A stretch of 64,000 bases of DNA from Pseudarthrobacter sp. (GTDB lineage: Bacteria; Actinomycetota; Actinomycetes; Actinomycetales; Micrococcaceae). Where the stretch lies: NCBI GenBank assembly GCA_031178005.1, contig JAPSJV010000001.1:1-64000 (forward strand). Reading direction: 5' to 3'. Both the position numbers and the translations under genes were made by a program. Shown here one piece after another: positions 34,996-43,767 of this stretch. A model generated the notes under the pieces. That model did no database searches and was not told the origin of the DNA. It worked only from the letters and a program-made list of their open reading frames with translations. Each line of letters begins with the position of its first letter. Positions within the stretch are counted from its first letter, which is position 1.

Positions 34996-35465
34996 CTCCT
35001 CCGGAACTCGGCCACCAGGTCCGGATCCTCGCAGGCCCTGGCAAAAGCCTCGATCCGCCGTTCGATCTCCCGGCCCAGCAGCCAGGTGCCGATCTTCTCC
35101 GCGACCGGCCGCAGGAAGGCCGGGCGGCAGGAAAAGGTGTACTTCCACACTGCCCGGGTGCCGGCGTCGTCCGCGGTGAACCGCCAGCCGCCGCCGAATG
35201 TCTCGAAGAACCACGGACCGGTCACCATGGTCATCCCCACGTTGCGCGGCGGCATAAAGGACACGTACTCGCTGACCATAACCAGGCCCATCCGGGAGAC
35301 GGTCCGGGTGCGGACGCCCTTGCCCGCTGCAGTGGCGCCGTCCAGCCAGCCCTGCCGGGAGATGAACGGATCCCACTTGCGGCGGAAGTCTCCGGTGGAC
35401 TGGGAAAAGGCGAACGTGGTTTCAGGATCAAGCCTGATCAACCGTTCGGCGCGTACCTGGGGCAT
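34992..35465 (-). CDS. SRPBCC (START-like) family protein
   Basis: A 157-residue polyketide-cyclase/START-fold protein: RLIRLDPETTFAFSQSTGDFRRKWDPF at the N-terminus, GPWFFETFGGGWRFTADDAGTRAVWKYTF in the middle and a long C-terminal helix. It binds a hydrophobic ligand in such families; ligand unknown. The stop overlaps the end of the convergent anti-sigma gene by 4 bases. Confidence 0.85.
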   Translation of the reverse strand: MPQVRAERLIRLDPETTFAFSQSTGDFRRKWDPFISRQGWLDGATAAGKGVRTRTVSRMGLVMVSEYVSFMPPRNVGMTMVTGPWFFETFGGGWRFTADDAGTRAVWKYTFSCRPAFLRPVAEKIGTWLLGREIERRIEAFARACEDPDLVAEFRRS

Positions 35466-35509
35466 GGAATCACCCTATCCGGCTACTGCTTTCCTGCGCC
35501 GCTTCCTGG

Positions 35510-36334
35510 TTACATCCGGGCCAGCCGGGCGCGCACCACCATGTAGATGCCGTAACAGATCAAACCGAGCCCGACGGCGGCGAGCAGGTAAATGCCGAAA
35601 GGCTGCTCCCGGAGGGCCTTCAGTCCGCCGTCGAGCCCGGTTGACTGCTCCGGAGTGGCGCGCACGGTGGCAACGGCAATCAGCAGCCCCGTCACCAGGA
35701 GCCCGAGGCCCTTGGCCACATAACCCGCGACGCCGAGCCCCAGCACCGTCCGCCGCAATCCCTGCTGCGCCGGCAGGTTCAGGTGCTTGGCGAAGGACCT
35801 CCTGATGCCGCGGATGGCGTAGACGGCGCCCGCGATGGCGATCCCCGCGCCTAGGGCAACCAGCAGGGCAACCCCGCCTGGCGCCTTGAGGATGTTCAGT
35901 GTCAGGTCCGTGGCAGAGCGGCTGTTATCCCCGCTGGAGCCGGTGCCCATGGCGAATGAAGCGAGGGTCGCGGCCAGTCCCGCGAAGACGACTGCCTGGC
36001 CCGCGGCTTTGAGCTTCGCTGTCGCTTTCCGGCGGCCGGACAGGTGGCCGAAGTCGAAAATCGCGTCGCTCGCCTGCCAGATGGCCAGTGCTGCACAGGC
36101 CGCAAAGCTGCTCCATAGCAGCAACGGCCCACCGGGCTGTCCCGCCAGCTCGGACACGGCCCCGCTGACGTCGGCCCGGCCGGCGCCGCCCACAGCAAGC
36201 CTGACAGCGATAAACCCGATCAGCAGGTGGAGCACTCCGCTGACGGCAAAACCCGTCCGGGCCGCCAACTCGAAAGCGGGGGAGTTGGTGACATCCTCGG
36301 CCTTCCCCGCAGCCTGCTTCAGTTCGCGTTTGAT
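35510..36334 (-). CDS. DUF1206 membrane protein with probable ATC start
   Basis: A six-helix membrane protein made of three DUF1206 repeats, each starting like ARTGFAVSGVLHLLIGFIAV (then AAGQAVVFAGLAATLASFAM and VAGYVAKGLGLLVTGLLIAV). Function unknown. The only standard start is a TTG at 36268 directly in front of the first repeat and without a ribosome site. Upstream the frame stays open and family-like (KQAAGKAEDVTNSPAFELA). GGAGG at 36345-36341 lies 6 bases before an in-frame ATC at 36334, so I annotate from this ATC, giving about 274 residues. CTG at 36322 is an alternative. Confidence 0.8.
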   Translation of the reverse strand: MKRELKQAAGKAEDVTNSPAFELAARTGFAVSGVLHLLIGFIAVRLAVGGAGRADVSGAVSELAGQPGGPLLLWSSFAACAALAIWQASDAIFDFGHLSGRRKATAKLKAAGQAVVFAGLAATLASFAMGTGSSGDNSRSATDLTLNILKAPGGVALLVALGAGIAIAGAVYAIRGIRRSFAKHLNLPAQQGLRRTVLGLGVAGYVAKGLGLLVTGLLIAVATVRATPEQSTGLDGGLKALREQPFGIYLLAAVGLGLICYGIYMVVRARLARM

Positions 36335-36536
36335 GACCGGCCTCCGCTTCCTGGAAGTTTGTTGTTGCTAAATCGTGCCACGCCGGAGACATCCCGGATA
36401 CCCGGGCCGGGCCGCAATCACCCGATAGCGACGGGGTTCAGGGGCATGGGGAGTGATGCCCATGGCCGGGCAGGGGCCGGCATGGAACGATATGCAACAG
36501 TGATGGAAGTCAATCCGTTTGAATCCGGGAGAGAAC

Positions 36537-38126
36537 ATGGCATTTTATGGCGCTGACGTGGGTCAGCTTCGCGAGCTGGCAAAGGCTGCTGACCGGGCGG
36601 CCACACTGCTCAGCACCAAGGCCCTGTCCTTGCAGAACCAGATCATGGCGGCGCCATGGAAAGGCGCCGACGGCGAGCGTTTCCGCCAGGACTGGAACGG
36701 GAACCACCGTCCCAGCCTTGACCGGGTGGTAAACAGCCTCCGGAACAATGCCAAGCTCCTCCTGCAGAATGCCGACGAGCAGGAGAAGTCCTCCGCGTCA
36801 GCCACCGGCAGCACCCGGATGACAGCCTTTGAGAAGCTGCAGCTGCAGTGGGAAGAGACCAAGGACTGGCTGGAAAAACAAGCCGAAGAGGCCAAAGCCC
36901 GCGCCGAACACCAGGAAAAGCTGGAAGGCCAGCTGAACAACATGGCGGACGCCAGCCCCGAAGAGCAGGCGAAGTGGTGGGCCGGGCTGTCCGAAGAGGA
37001 CCGCAAGTACCTGATCGAGGGCGAAGGCGAGGACGGTCCGTTCGCCGCTGAGCTGATGAAGATGGACGGCGGCATTCCCGAGTCCGCGCAGCAGCAGGCC
37101 CGCGAGCACCTCCAGGAACTGGGCAAGGCTGACATCCCGGTCTACCGGGAAACCGGAACCGTCGGCGTTGAAGGCCGGGTCCTCTGGGCACACGGCGGCG
37201 CCGAAGTAGGTGCCGAAGTGGTGGAGAACGCGGACGGCACCGCCACCCTGAAGGTCCACGGGAACCTGGGAATCGGTGTCAACGACACCTCGGGAACCGC
37301 AGGCGCCACCTTGAACGGGGAGCTGTCGCGTCAGTACACGTTTGACTCCAAGGAAGACGCCATAGCAGCCCGGGAACAGATGCTCCGTGACCTGCCGCCG
37401 GACAGCCTGGGCGACGCCAAGGATGCAGTGGGCAACCCGCCGGACTACCTCTTGGACACCATCAACAAGGCCGCCAATGACAACGACGCCAACGGCCACA
37501 CAGACTCGGCCAAGGGCAGCCTGGAACTCGCCGTGGAAGCCAAATCCACCACCGGCGGATCAGGTGAGGCGGCCCTTAAGCTGGCCTATGAAAGAAACCT
37601 GACGGATGGGACCTCCACGGCCACTGCCGAGGTATCCGCAGGCGGCAAGCTGGAGTTGAACGGCGAGGTGTTCGAAGCGGATGGCAAGGCCGGGCTCGAG
37701 GTGAAGATGGATAAGGACAACAACATCAGCTCCATTTCGGTAGCCATGGAAGGTACCGTGGCCAGGGGAGTCGGCGACAGCGTGAACGCCGGGGTCACCG
37801 CCGATGCGAGCATCACGGCCGGGGCCCAGGGCACCGTCAAGATCGATGTCCCGTACACGCCGGACAACCAGCCGATCATCGACAGCTATATGCGTAACGT
37901 TGCCATCGGTAACACTGCGGGTGCGTCGCTGGATGCAGCCAGGCTGTACGAGGCCGGCTCAGCCACCGTCCAGGTAAACGCTGTGGCCACCACCAAGAGC
38001 GAGGTTGGGTTTGACGTGAAGGCCGCAGAGGGCAAGGTCACCACTGAGAGCCAGGTCAGCACCAATGTGTCCACCTACCATAAGGTCCAGAACGATACGA
38101 GGCTGGAACTGCTCGAGCAGTCCTAG
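36537..38126 (+). CDS. WXG100-type protein with long C-terminal region (putative type VII secretion substrate)
   Basis: A 529-residue protein. Residues 1-95 are a WXG100/ESAT-6-like helical hairpin with the turn motif W41-K-G43 (APWKGADGERFRQDW). A Glu/Lys-rich coiled segment (about 100-150) follows, then a Gly/Thr/Ala-rich region (about 200-520) with repeated beta-type segments such as GKLELNGEVFEADGKAGLEV, resembling a repetitive beta fold; no nuclease or other toxin motif was recognised. GGGAGA lies before the ATG. The next gene, 38 bases on, encodes a small soluble protein that may be a partner, chaperone or immunity protein. No ESX core genes are in the window. Confidence 0.8.
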   Translation: MAFYGADVGQLRELAKAADRAATLLSTKALSLQNQIMAAPWKGADGERFRQDWNGNHRPSLDRVVNSLRNNAKLLLQNADEQEKSSASATGSTRMTAFEKLQLQWEETKDWLEKQAEEAKARAEHQEKLEGQLNNMADASPEEQAKWWAGLSEEDRKYLIEGEGEDGPFAAELMKMDGGIPESAQQQAREHLQELGKADIPVYRETGTVGVEGRVLWAHGGAEVGAEVVENADGTATLKVHGNLGIGVNDTSGTAGATLNGELSRQYTFDSKEDAIAAREQMLRDLPPDSLGDAKDAVGNPPDYLLDTINKAANDNDANGHTDSAKGSLELAVEAKSTTGGSGEAALKLAYERNLTDGTSTATAEVSAGGKLELNGEVFEADGKAGLEVKMDKDNNISSISVAMEGTVARGVGDSVNAGVTADASITAGAQGTVKIDVPYTPDNQPIIDSYMRNVAIGNTAGASLDAARLYEAGSATVQVNAVATTKSEVGFDVKAAEGKVTTESQVSTNVSTYHKVQNDTRLELLEQS

Positions 38127-38164
38127 GCTGACCCGCCAAACGCTTATTTCTGAAGGAGCAACGT

Positions 38165-38611
38165 ATGACTGTGCATGTTGAATCCCCGCTGGGTTTCACT
38201 GCGGACTTCCCCGAATACACCCAGACCCTGGACGAGTCCAGCGCCGGGCCCGGCACCGAACAGTACGGGCTTCCCGGCGACGTCCTGGTGACGGTGATCA
38301 GGGATGACAAGTCCGTGGAAGGCGCACCGCAGATCACCGGCTGGGCGCACCTGATGTCCGACTTTTACCTCAAGGGCCGCGCGGGCCACAAGATCTCCGA
38401 GGGCCAGCTGAACCTCGAGGGCAAGGACACGTACGCGGTAATGGTCGGGTACGACAGCCCCGTAGGCTCGGCCCAGATCGCTGCGCCTGTTGGCATCTGG
38501 GAAAAGGACAAGTTCCTGGGCCTCGTGGTCATCTGGCCCGTGGTCAACCCGGAGAAGGAACCCCGGGTAGACATGCTGAAGGAGATCGTCGGGGCCATCA
38601 GCGTCAACTGA
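38165..38611 (+). CDS. Small hypothetical protein, putative partner of the WXG protein
   Basis: A 148-residue protein without signal or helices: MTVHVESPLGFTADFPEYTQ, then VRLTVIRDD-like strand-rich sequence, LKGRAGHKISEGQLNLEGKDTYAVMVGYD and DMLKEIVGAISVN at the end. The pattern (a long central helix and beta sheet, ending in a helix) recalls DUF1795/PsbP-LpqN-like folds, but I do not recognise a family. It follows the WXG gene on the same strand with its own site AAGGAG. Confidence 0.65.
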   Translation: MTVHVESPLGFTADFPEYTQTLDESSAGPGTEQYGLPGDVLVTVIRDDKSVEGAPQITGWAHLMSDFYLKGRAGHKISEGQLNLEGKDTYAVMVGYDSPVGSAQIAAPVGIWEKDKFLGLVVIWPVVNPEKEPRVDMLKEIVGAISVN

Positions 38612-38623
38612 CAGCAGGCCGGG

Positions 38624-39538
38624 CTAGATCCGCCGGTAGCAAAGATCGAAAATCATCCGGCCGGCTTCGTGGGCTTTCGCCTCGAAGCTGGTCAGGATGC
38701 GGCCTTCAAACCGCGGGGCCCAGCCGCCCACCAGGTCCACGCCTTCGTTGGGGCCGGTGTGCGCCGTGCTGACGGGGTCGCGGCCTTCCCGCACCGGCGC
38801 GCCGCCCACCACGGATTCGATGCCGGATTCCCACACCTGGGTGAGGGGGCTGTCCGGGCCGCTGCGCTCGCCGTCGTGAAGGTTCTTGAAGTCGTCCGAA
38901 GCGCCCATGACCTCACGGACGTGCACGGCATAGTTGGACCAGTCGGTGGCAATCCGGAAGAGGCCGCCGCGCTCCAGCGCGCGGGCCGCCAGCGCGGCGA
39001 ATTCCGGCTGGATCAGGCGGCGCTTGTGGTGCCGTGACTTGTGCCAGGGATCCGGGAAGAACACCCAGAGCTCGCTGACGGAAGCGGCCGGCAGCATGGT
39101 GGCCAGGACCTCGGGGGCGTTGGCCTCCACCACGCGGACGTTCTGCAGGCCGCGGCTGTTGATCTTGATGATGGTGTTCGCCAGCCCGGGAGTGTAGACC
39201 TCCACGGCCAGGAAATCCTTGTCCGGGTTGTCCGCAGCGGCGTGGCAGATCGCGTCGCCCAGCCCGGACCCGATCTCCACCACCAGCGGCGCCTTCCGGC
39301 CGAACTCCGCTTCGGCGTCGAACGTGTACTCCGGGTGCACCGAGGTGTTGGCGACGTGCCGCGGAACGTCGATGGCCCAGCGCTCCGCGTGTTCCTCCCA
39401 TGCGGTCTGCCGGCGGCCCTGCAGCCGGGTTCCGCGGCGCACAAAACTCACCGGCCGGCCGCCATAGGTGCCAAAGGATGCCTGGGTTCCGGGCGTGACG
39501 GGGCGGGGTGTTTGCGGGGTCTGGGGGGATTCACTCAT
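38624..39538 (-). CDS. trmB: tRNA (guanine-N7)-methyltransferase
   Basis: Methylates G46 of tRNA with SAM. The 304-residue protein carries the class I SAM site VVEIGSGLGDAICHAA and the TrmB signatures ELWVFFPDPWHKSRHHKRRLIQPEF, GLFRIATDWSNYA and RKVTSFEAKAHEAGR-like GRILTSFEAKAHEAGR. The N-terminal 45 residues are a disordered Pro/Thr-rich extension. Convergent with the small gene at 38611. Confidence 0.95.
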   Translation of the reverse strand: MSESPQTPQTPRPVTPGTQASFGTYGGRPVSFVRRGTRLQGRRQTAWEEHAERWAIDVPRHVANTSVHPEYTFDAEAEFGRKAPLVVEIGSGLGDAICHAAADNPDKDFLAVEVYTPGLANTIIKINSRGLQNVRVVEANAPEVLATMLPAASVSELWVFFPDPWHKSRHHKRRLIQPEFAALAARALERGGLFRIATDWSNYAVHVREVMGASDDFKNLHDGERSGPDSPLTQVWESGIESVVGGAPVREGRDPVSTAHTGPNEGVDLVGGWAPRFEGRILTSFEAKAHEAGRMIFDLCYRRI

Positions 39539-39562
39539 CCTTTCCAGAATACCCGCGTGCGC

Positions 39563-40258
39563 CTACTCCCGCGGCGGCCGCATCCGGCGCCGGGAGTTGG
39601 CCAGGTGGCTGCGCATCGCCGCGGAGGCTGCGGGACCGTCGCCATCGGCGATGGCTGCCAGGACCGAGCGGTGCTCGTGGACCACCTGGGCGAAGTGGTC
39701 CCCCGGATAGTGCTCCTCGCCGGTCACAAGGCGGGTCCGGGGCATGGTGATCATGGTCTGGCCCAGGGCGGCCAGGCAGTCCAGGTAGAAGGGGTTCCCG
39801 GAGGCCGCCGCTACGGCGCGGTGGAACTCGTAGTCGGCCTTCATGGCCCGGGCCGGGTGTTCCCCGCTGTCAGCGAAGTCCGCCAGGGCGGATTCGGCGG
39901 CCTTGAGCTGACGGTCCGTGTGGTTCAGGGCGGCCAGTGCGGCGGCCTCCGATTCCACTCCGATCCGGAATTCCAGGAGGTGGAGGCGGTCCTCCAGGGT
40001 GACGGCCGTGCGTGCGCCGGGTGCCGCCGTCGTACCGGCCGACGGCGGCGTGAGGGCAAAGCTTCCGCGTCCCCTTTCGGTGGCCACCAGTCCCTCGGCC
40101 TGAAGGCGCGTGAGCGCGGAACGGACCACGGTGCGGCTGACCCGGTGCTCGGTGATCAGGGTGTTTTCGCTGGGCAGTTTCTCGCCGGGGCGGATGGCGC
40201 CCTCCACGATTCGGCTGCGAAGGTCCGCGGCAAGGTCTGCGGTCAGGTTCCGGCTCAT
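39563..40258 (-). CDS. FadR-subfamily GntR regulator
   Basis: A 231-residue regulator with N-terminal winged helix (LADLRSRIVEGAIRPGEKLPSENTLITEHRVSRTVVRSALTRLQAEGL) and a C-terminal FCD domain with metal-ligand Asp/His residues (ADYEFHRAVAAASGNPF, HEHRSVLAAIADGD). It starts at the ATG at 40258, 10 bases after the dehydratase gene, so the two form an operon. It probably represses the operon at the dyad near 41464 until the sugar acid is present. Confidence 0.92.
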   Translation of the reverse strand: MSRNLTADLAADLRSRIVEGAIRPGEKLPSENTLITEHRVSRTVVRSALTRLQAEGLVATERGRGSFALTPPSAGTTAAPGARTAVTLEDRLHLLEFRIGVESEAAALAALNHTDRQLKAAESALADFADSGEHPARAMKADYEFHRAVAAASGNPFYLDCLAALGQTMITMPRTRLVTGEEHYPGDHFAQVVHEHRSVLAAIADGDGPAASAAMRSHLANSRRRMRPPRE

Positions 40259-40268
40259 GGGTCCTAGG

Positions 40269-41408
40269 TTACGTGGCGGAAGGGGCGCCGAACTGCACGG
40301 ACTCGGTGGTCCAGGCGCGGGCCTGGTCGCTGAGGGTGACTCCAAGGCCGGGGCGGTCCGGGACGATCATCCGGCCGTCCTTGGTCTCCAGGCGTTCGTT
40401 GAAGAGCGGATCCAGCCAGTCGAAGTGCTCCACCCAGGGCTCGCGTGGGTACGCCGCGGCCAGGTGCAGGTGGATCTCCATGGCGAAGTGCGGGGCCAGG
40501 CCCAGGCCGCGCTCGTCAGCCAGCGCCGCGAGCCGGAGGAACTGCGTGATCCCGCCGACGCGCGGTGCGTCCGGCTGGATGATGTCGCAGCCGTTGGCGC
40601 TGATCAGGCCCTTGTGTTCGGCCACCGAGGCCAGCATTTCGCCGGTGGCAATGGGTGTGTCCAGGACGTGGGCCAGGTGCGCGTGGCCCTCGAAGTCATA
40701 GGCATCCAGCGGCTCCTCGATCCAGACGAGGTTGAACTCCTCCAGCTGCCGGCCCATCCGCAGGGCGGTGGCGCGGTCCCACTGCTGGTTGGCGTCCACC
40801 ATCAGCGGCACATCCGCGCCGATGTGCTCACGGATGCCGGCCACTCGGCGCAGGTCCTCGCGGCTGTCCGGCAGGCCCACCTTGATCTTGATGCCGCCGA
40901 TGCCGTCTGCCAGGGACTGTGTGGCGCGCTCCTTGACTCCTTCCAAGGTGGCGTTGAGGAAGCCGCCGGAGGTGTTGTAGGTCTGTACCGAGTCACGGTA
41001 GGAGCCCAGCAGCTTGGCCAGGGGGAGCCCGGCGCGTTTGGCCTTCAGGTCGTAAAGGGCAATGTCGACGGCGGCCAGAGCCTGGGTGGCGACGCCGGAC
41101 CGGCCTACGGATGCGCCTGCCCAGAGGAGCTTGGTGTAGATCCGGCCGATGTCGTTGGGGTCCTCGCCGATCAGTCCTTGGGCGACTTCCTTGGCATGCG
41201 CGTACTGTGCGGGACCGCCGGCGCGCTTGGAGTAGCTGAAGCCGAGGCCCTGGTGGCCCAGCTCCGTGGTGATTTCCGCAAACAGGAACACCACTTCGGT
41301 CATGGGCTTCTGCCGGCCGGTAAACACCTTCGCGTCGCTGATGGGAACGGCCAGCGGCAGGGTGGCGGTGGACAGCTTGACGTGTCGAATGAGATCGACG
41401 GTGCTCAT
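40269..41408 (-). CDS. Enolase-superfamily sugar-acid dehydratase (L-talarate/galactarate dehydratase-like)
   Basis: A 379-residue mandelate-racemase-group enzyme. Catalytic features: Lys in GGIKIKVGLPD, metal ligands Asp in MVDANQQWD, Glu in WIEEPLDAYD and Glu in IATGEMLAS, and a His acid in LGLAPHFAMEIHLHLA. This set fits dehydration of C6 aldaric acids such as galactarate or L-talarate to a keto-deoxy acid. No aldolase or transporter is adjacent, so the substrate is uncertain. It is the first gene of an operon with the GntR regulator. Confidence 0.87.
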   Translation of the reverse strand: MSTVDLIRHVKLSTATLPLAVPISDAKVFTGRQKPMTEVVFLFAEITTELGHQGLGFSYSKRAGGPAQYAHAKEVAQGLIGEDPNDIGRIYTKLLWAGASVGRSGVATQALAAVDIALYDLKAKRAGLPLAKLLGSYRDSVQTYNTSGGFLNATLEGVKERATQSLADGIGGIKIKVGLPDSREDLRRVAGIREHIGADVPLMVDANQQWDRATALRMGRQLEEFNLVWIEEPLDAYDFEGHAHLAHVLDTPIATGEMLASVAEHKGLISANGCDIIQPDAPRVGGITQFLRLAALADERGLGLAPHFAMEIHLHLAAAYPREPWVEHFDWLDPLFNERLETKDGRMIVPDRPGLGVTLSDQARAWTTESVQFGAPSAT

Positions 41409-41451
41409 GGGTTCTCCTCGGCTGGAAGGGCATCACGGCCCGCTCAGCTGA

Positions 41452-41484
41452 GTATACAAGCTAGTTACTTATGTAACAAGTATG
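41452..41484. promoter_or_regulatory. GntR-type operator upstream of the dehydratase
   Basis: GTTAC-TTAT-GTAAC is a perfect dyad at 41464-41477, flanked by ACAAG at 41456-41460 and 41476-41480. On the minus strand this reads as two CTTGT half-sites in FadR-type spacing, 55 bases upstream of the dehydratase ATG. Confidence 0.6.
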
Positions 41485-41486
41485 GG

Positions 41487-42392
41487 TTAGCGCTCCAGGT
41501 CGAAGTCCAGGTCAAGGTCTTCCGGGGCGCCGAGCAGCCGCCACGTGGTGGCCACCCTGGCCGTGGGCAGTTCCGCGGCGGCCGGCATCCGGTCCGCCGC
41601 TTCCACCTGGGCCAGGTCCAGCCCGGTCAGCGCAGCGATGTCCCGGATGGGCACCTGGAAGGTGCGGAAGGGGCCCAGTGGGGGAGCTTCCTCACGGGCT
41701 CCGGGCTTGGGGACATCCGGCAGCTCGGCCAGCTGCGGCGTCTGGTCCACGATGTAACCGGTGGCCGCCAGCCGGCCGTCCTGGATGAACGCCGCCACCT
41801 TGAAGAACTGCAGCGGTATCTGGACTCCGCGGTAAACGGGGTCCTTGCTGCCGAAGATGGTGCCGGTGAACACCACCAGCCGCCGGCTGTAGTCCGTGGC
41901 GTGATCCAGGAGGTAGGACTCCAGCCCCAGCCAGAGATCCATGCCCTGGTTGAAATCCGCGGCCTGCGGGGCGGCGTTGGTGTAATAGAAGGTGTCCCTG
42001 TTGGCCTGCCCGGCCTCTGCCTCGGTGCTGCCCCAGACTGCCGACGCACGCCGGACCAGGTGCCCGCGGTCGATGTCATTCCGCGCGTAGACGGCCTCGC
42101 CGGTCTGCTGGTGCTCCAGCACCCGCGGATCCAGCCGCCAGCTGATCCCGGACCGGTCCAGTTCCAGCAGCTTTGCGCCGTCGATCCCCAGCGCCGTGAC
42201 CGCAGCCAGCCGCTTGTCCGGACGGAGCAGGACCGAGAAATGCGTGTAGGGGAGCAGGATGGTTTCCACGTCTGCCAGGTCCGGGATGGGCAGGGGAAGC
42301 CCCAGGAACTGTTCATCGAAGCCTTCCCGGTCCGCCAGGCTGGCGGGTTCGCGGGCGTCTTGTGCAAGTGGCACGGGCATCAGTTCATCCAT
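41487..42392 (-). CDS. DNA/RNA non-specific endonuclease (NUC1/DRGH family) without signal peptide
   Basis: A 301-residue beta-beta-alpha-metal nuclease. The active-site motif is DRGHLVRRASAVWG (His general base), followed by DTFYYTNAAPQAADFNQGMDLWLGLESYLLDHA with the metal-binding Asn. Family members are normally secreted, or toxic effectors with an inhibitor. Here no signal peptide or transmembrane segment precedes the domain. It is preceded by a hypothetical gene on the same strand, 385 bases away. Substrate and role (defence, toxin or housekeeping) are open. Confidence 0.88.
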   Translation of the reverse strand: MDELMPVPLAQDAREPASLADREGFDEQFLGLPLPIPDLADVETILLPYTHFSVLLRPDKRLAAVTALGIDGAKLLELDRSGISWRLDPRVLEHQQTGEAVYARNDIDRGHLVRRASAVWGSTEAEAGQANRDTFYYTNAAPQAADFNQGMDLWLGLESYLLDHATDYSRRLVVFTGTIFGSKDPVYRGVQIPLQFFKVAAFIQDGRLAATGYIVDQTPQLAELPDVPKPGAREEAPPLGPFRTFQVPIRDIAALTGLDLAQVEAADRMPAAAELPTARVATTWRLLGAPEDLDLDFDLER

Positions 42393-42777
42393 GCGCCGAA
42401 GCTATCAGGTGCCGGTGACAGCCACGTTAACGTGCCCTGTGAATTTGCGCCTGCACTGCCCCGCAAGAGCGGTGAGGTCTTTATCTATGACGGCGGGGTC
42501 GGGCTGGTCCCTGGTTTGGGTGACCAGGGCGTCTCCACGGCGTGGGCCATCACAGATCTTTCGGTGGGTCCTGCTGACTACCATGAATGACGTGTAGCTG
42601 TCTCGTCGAGTTCCGGGTATCACATGGAACATGGGCGGGTTCTCGAACGGCTACGTATCCCACGGCAAGGTATCCACGTCCTTCGGCTATGCATGCACCG
42701 CTTACAACCCTTAAGACAGCTGGAACACGAACTAAAAAGGTTGCCGGCAAATGCCGGTCACCTTATTTCTGTGGGCA
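42393..42777. other. Gene-poor, AT-richer stretch
   Basis: No supported gene in 385 bases. One short plus-strand frame (ATG at 42630, about 27 codons, MGGFSNGYVSHGKVSTSF) has protein-like composition and could be the remnant of a decayed gene. Base composition is lower in GC than both sides, which suggests an insertion or relic. Confidence 0.4.
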
Positions 42778-43371
42778 TTACTCGATGAGTGCTGCACGGA
42801 AGTTTTTGGGAATATTTTTTGTGTGAGCTGAAATCACCAGCTGTCGTGGATTAATCAGTGATGCAAAGTGACCTTCATATGGAAGGACGATTATGCCGGC
42901 TATTCCGCGTTCCCACGCGGCCGTCAGTGCTGACATATTTTCTGAGCTTTCCGGCTGAGGTGGGACATCGGGGAGTGTCTGCCGGTCCCATTCGAGGAAG
43001 GCGTCCATGTCGACTCCGGCTGTGCCGAATTCTGTATTCCAGAATGGAGGTATCGGAGGAATGCTGTCGTGCTCTGGATCAGATTGACCAGGGGTGGGTG
43101 AGACGGCTTTGTTCTGCTTGCTGCCGTACCAGTCCCAGATGCGCTGCCACTCATGGTTCCAGCGTTGGACCCAAACGTCCCGGTTTGCGGTGTCCGGTAG
43201 CGTTGAGTTGCCCGGGCTGGGTACGGGATCTAGTGCGGGCACATCAGCAGTACCCTCTTCCAGGGACCATGCACTGCGGATAAACAACAGCAGCTTCACC
43301 GCTTGGGCGTGATCGTCGATTTCCATCTGGAAATTCCTGGGTGTTGGTGCTTTGTGCTTGGTGCCGAACAT
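42778..43371 (-). CDS. Hypothetical protein
   Basis: A 197-residue protein that I do not recognise. The N-terminus is basic (MFGTKHKAPTPRN), a Trp-rich segment (WVQRWNHEWQRIWDWYG) lies near residues 78-95, a Pro-rich linker follows, and the C-terminal part (MSALTAAWERGIAGIIVLP, RQLVISAHTKNIPKNFRAA) looks like a small alpha/beta domain. Its last part could be an SseB/SUKH-like fold, but I cannot show this. AGGGGGAA lies before the ATG. GC content is lower than in neighbours, a sign of transfer. Confidence 0.65.
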   Translation of the reverse strand: MFGTKHKAPTPRNFQMEIDDHAQAVKLLLFIRSAWSLEEGTADVPALDPVPSPGNSTLPDTANRDVWVQRWNHEWQRIWDWYGSKQNKAVSPTPGQSDPEHDSIPPIPPFWNTEFGTAGVDMDAFLEWDRQTLPDVPPQPESSENMSALTAAWERGIAGIIVLPYEGHFASLINPRQLVISAHTKNIPKNFRAALIE

Positions 43372-43767
43372 TGCATTTCCCCCTGTTATAGGCGTCACGC
43401 TGACGTGTATCCAGCATGCCATTGATCGGCGCGGGGATCGCGGCGCAGCTTGAAGGTCCGCAGCGCCGACGATCAGGATCCCAGGCGGACTATTTACCCT
43501 TCGAAGTCGTTTCTGCAGGTGAGCGGATCTTCTACTGCGAGGCACGTAGGTAGCGTCGGTGCTTCGCGACCTTGGTGCACGGACGAGGGGACCGAACGGA
43601 AGGATTGCAGGGCGGCGGCGCTAGCGAGTATGCAGGTCGTCGGGCTCAGGAGGACAAACTGTCGGTGATCCAATACATAGGCGGGAGGGACCTGCTTGGT
43701 GCAAGTCCCTCCCGCCGGTTTGGTTCGAGGGTGTGGCCGGAAGTTGTGCCCGGGTCAGCCGGGGTTG
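43372..43767. other. Intergenic region with terminator
   Basis: Nothing gene-like was found in this 396-base stretch apart from the terminator near its right end. Confidence 0.5.
43680..43716 (-). terminator. Stem-loop ending the MHS transporter operon
   Basis: Perfect 12-bp stem GGCGGGAGGGAC (43680-43691) with 43705-43716, 13-base loop, 52 bases after the MFS stop. The following minus-strand bases are TATGTATT, a weak T-tract. Confidence 0.75.

Noticed and set aside
40110..42590. 826-codon open frame on the plus strand
   Set aside because: It is antisense to the dehydratase and nuclease genes, which have clear active-site motifs; long antisense frames are a normal effect of high GC. The translation shows no domain.
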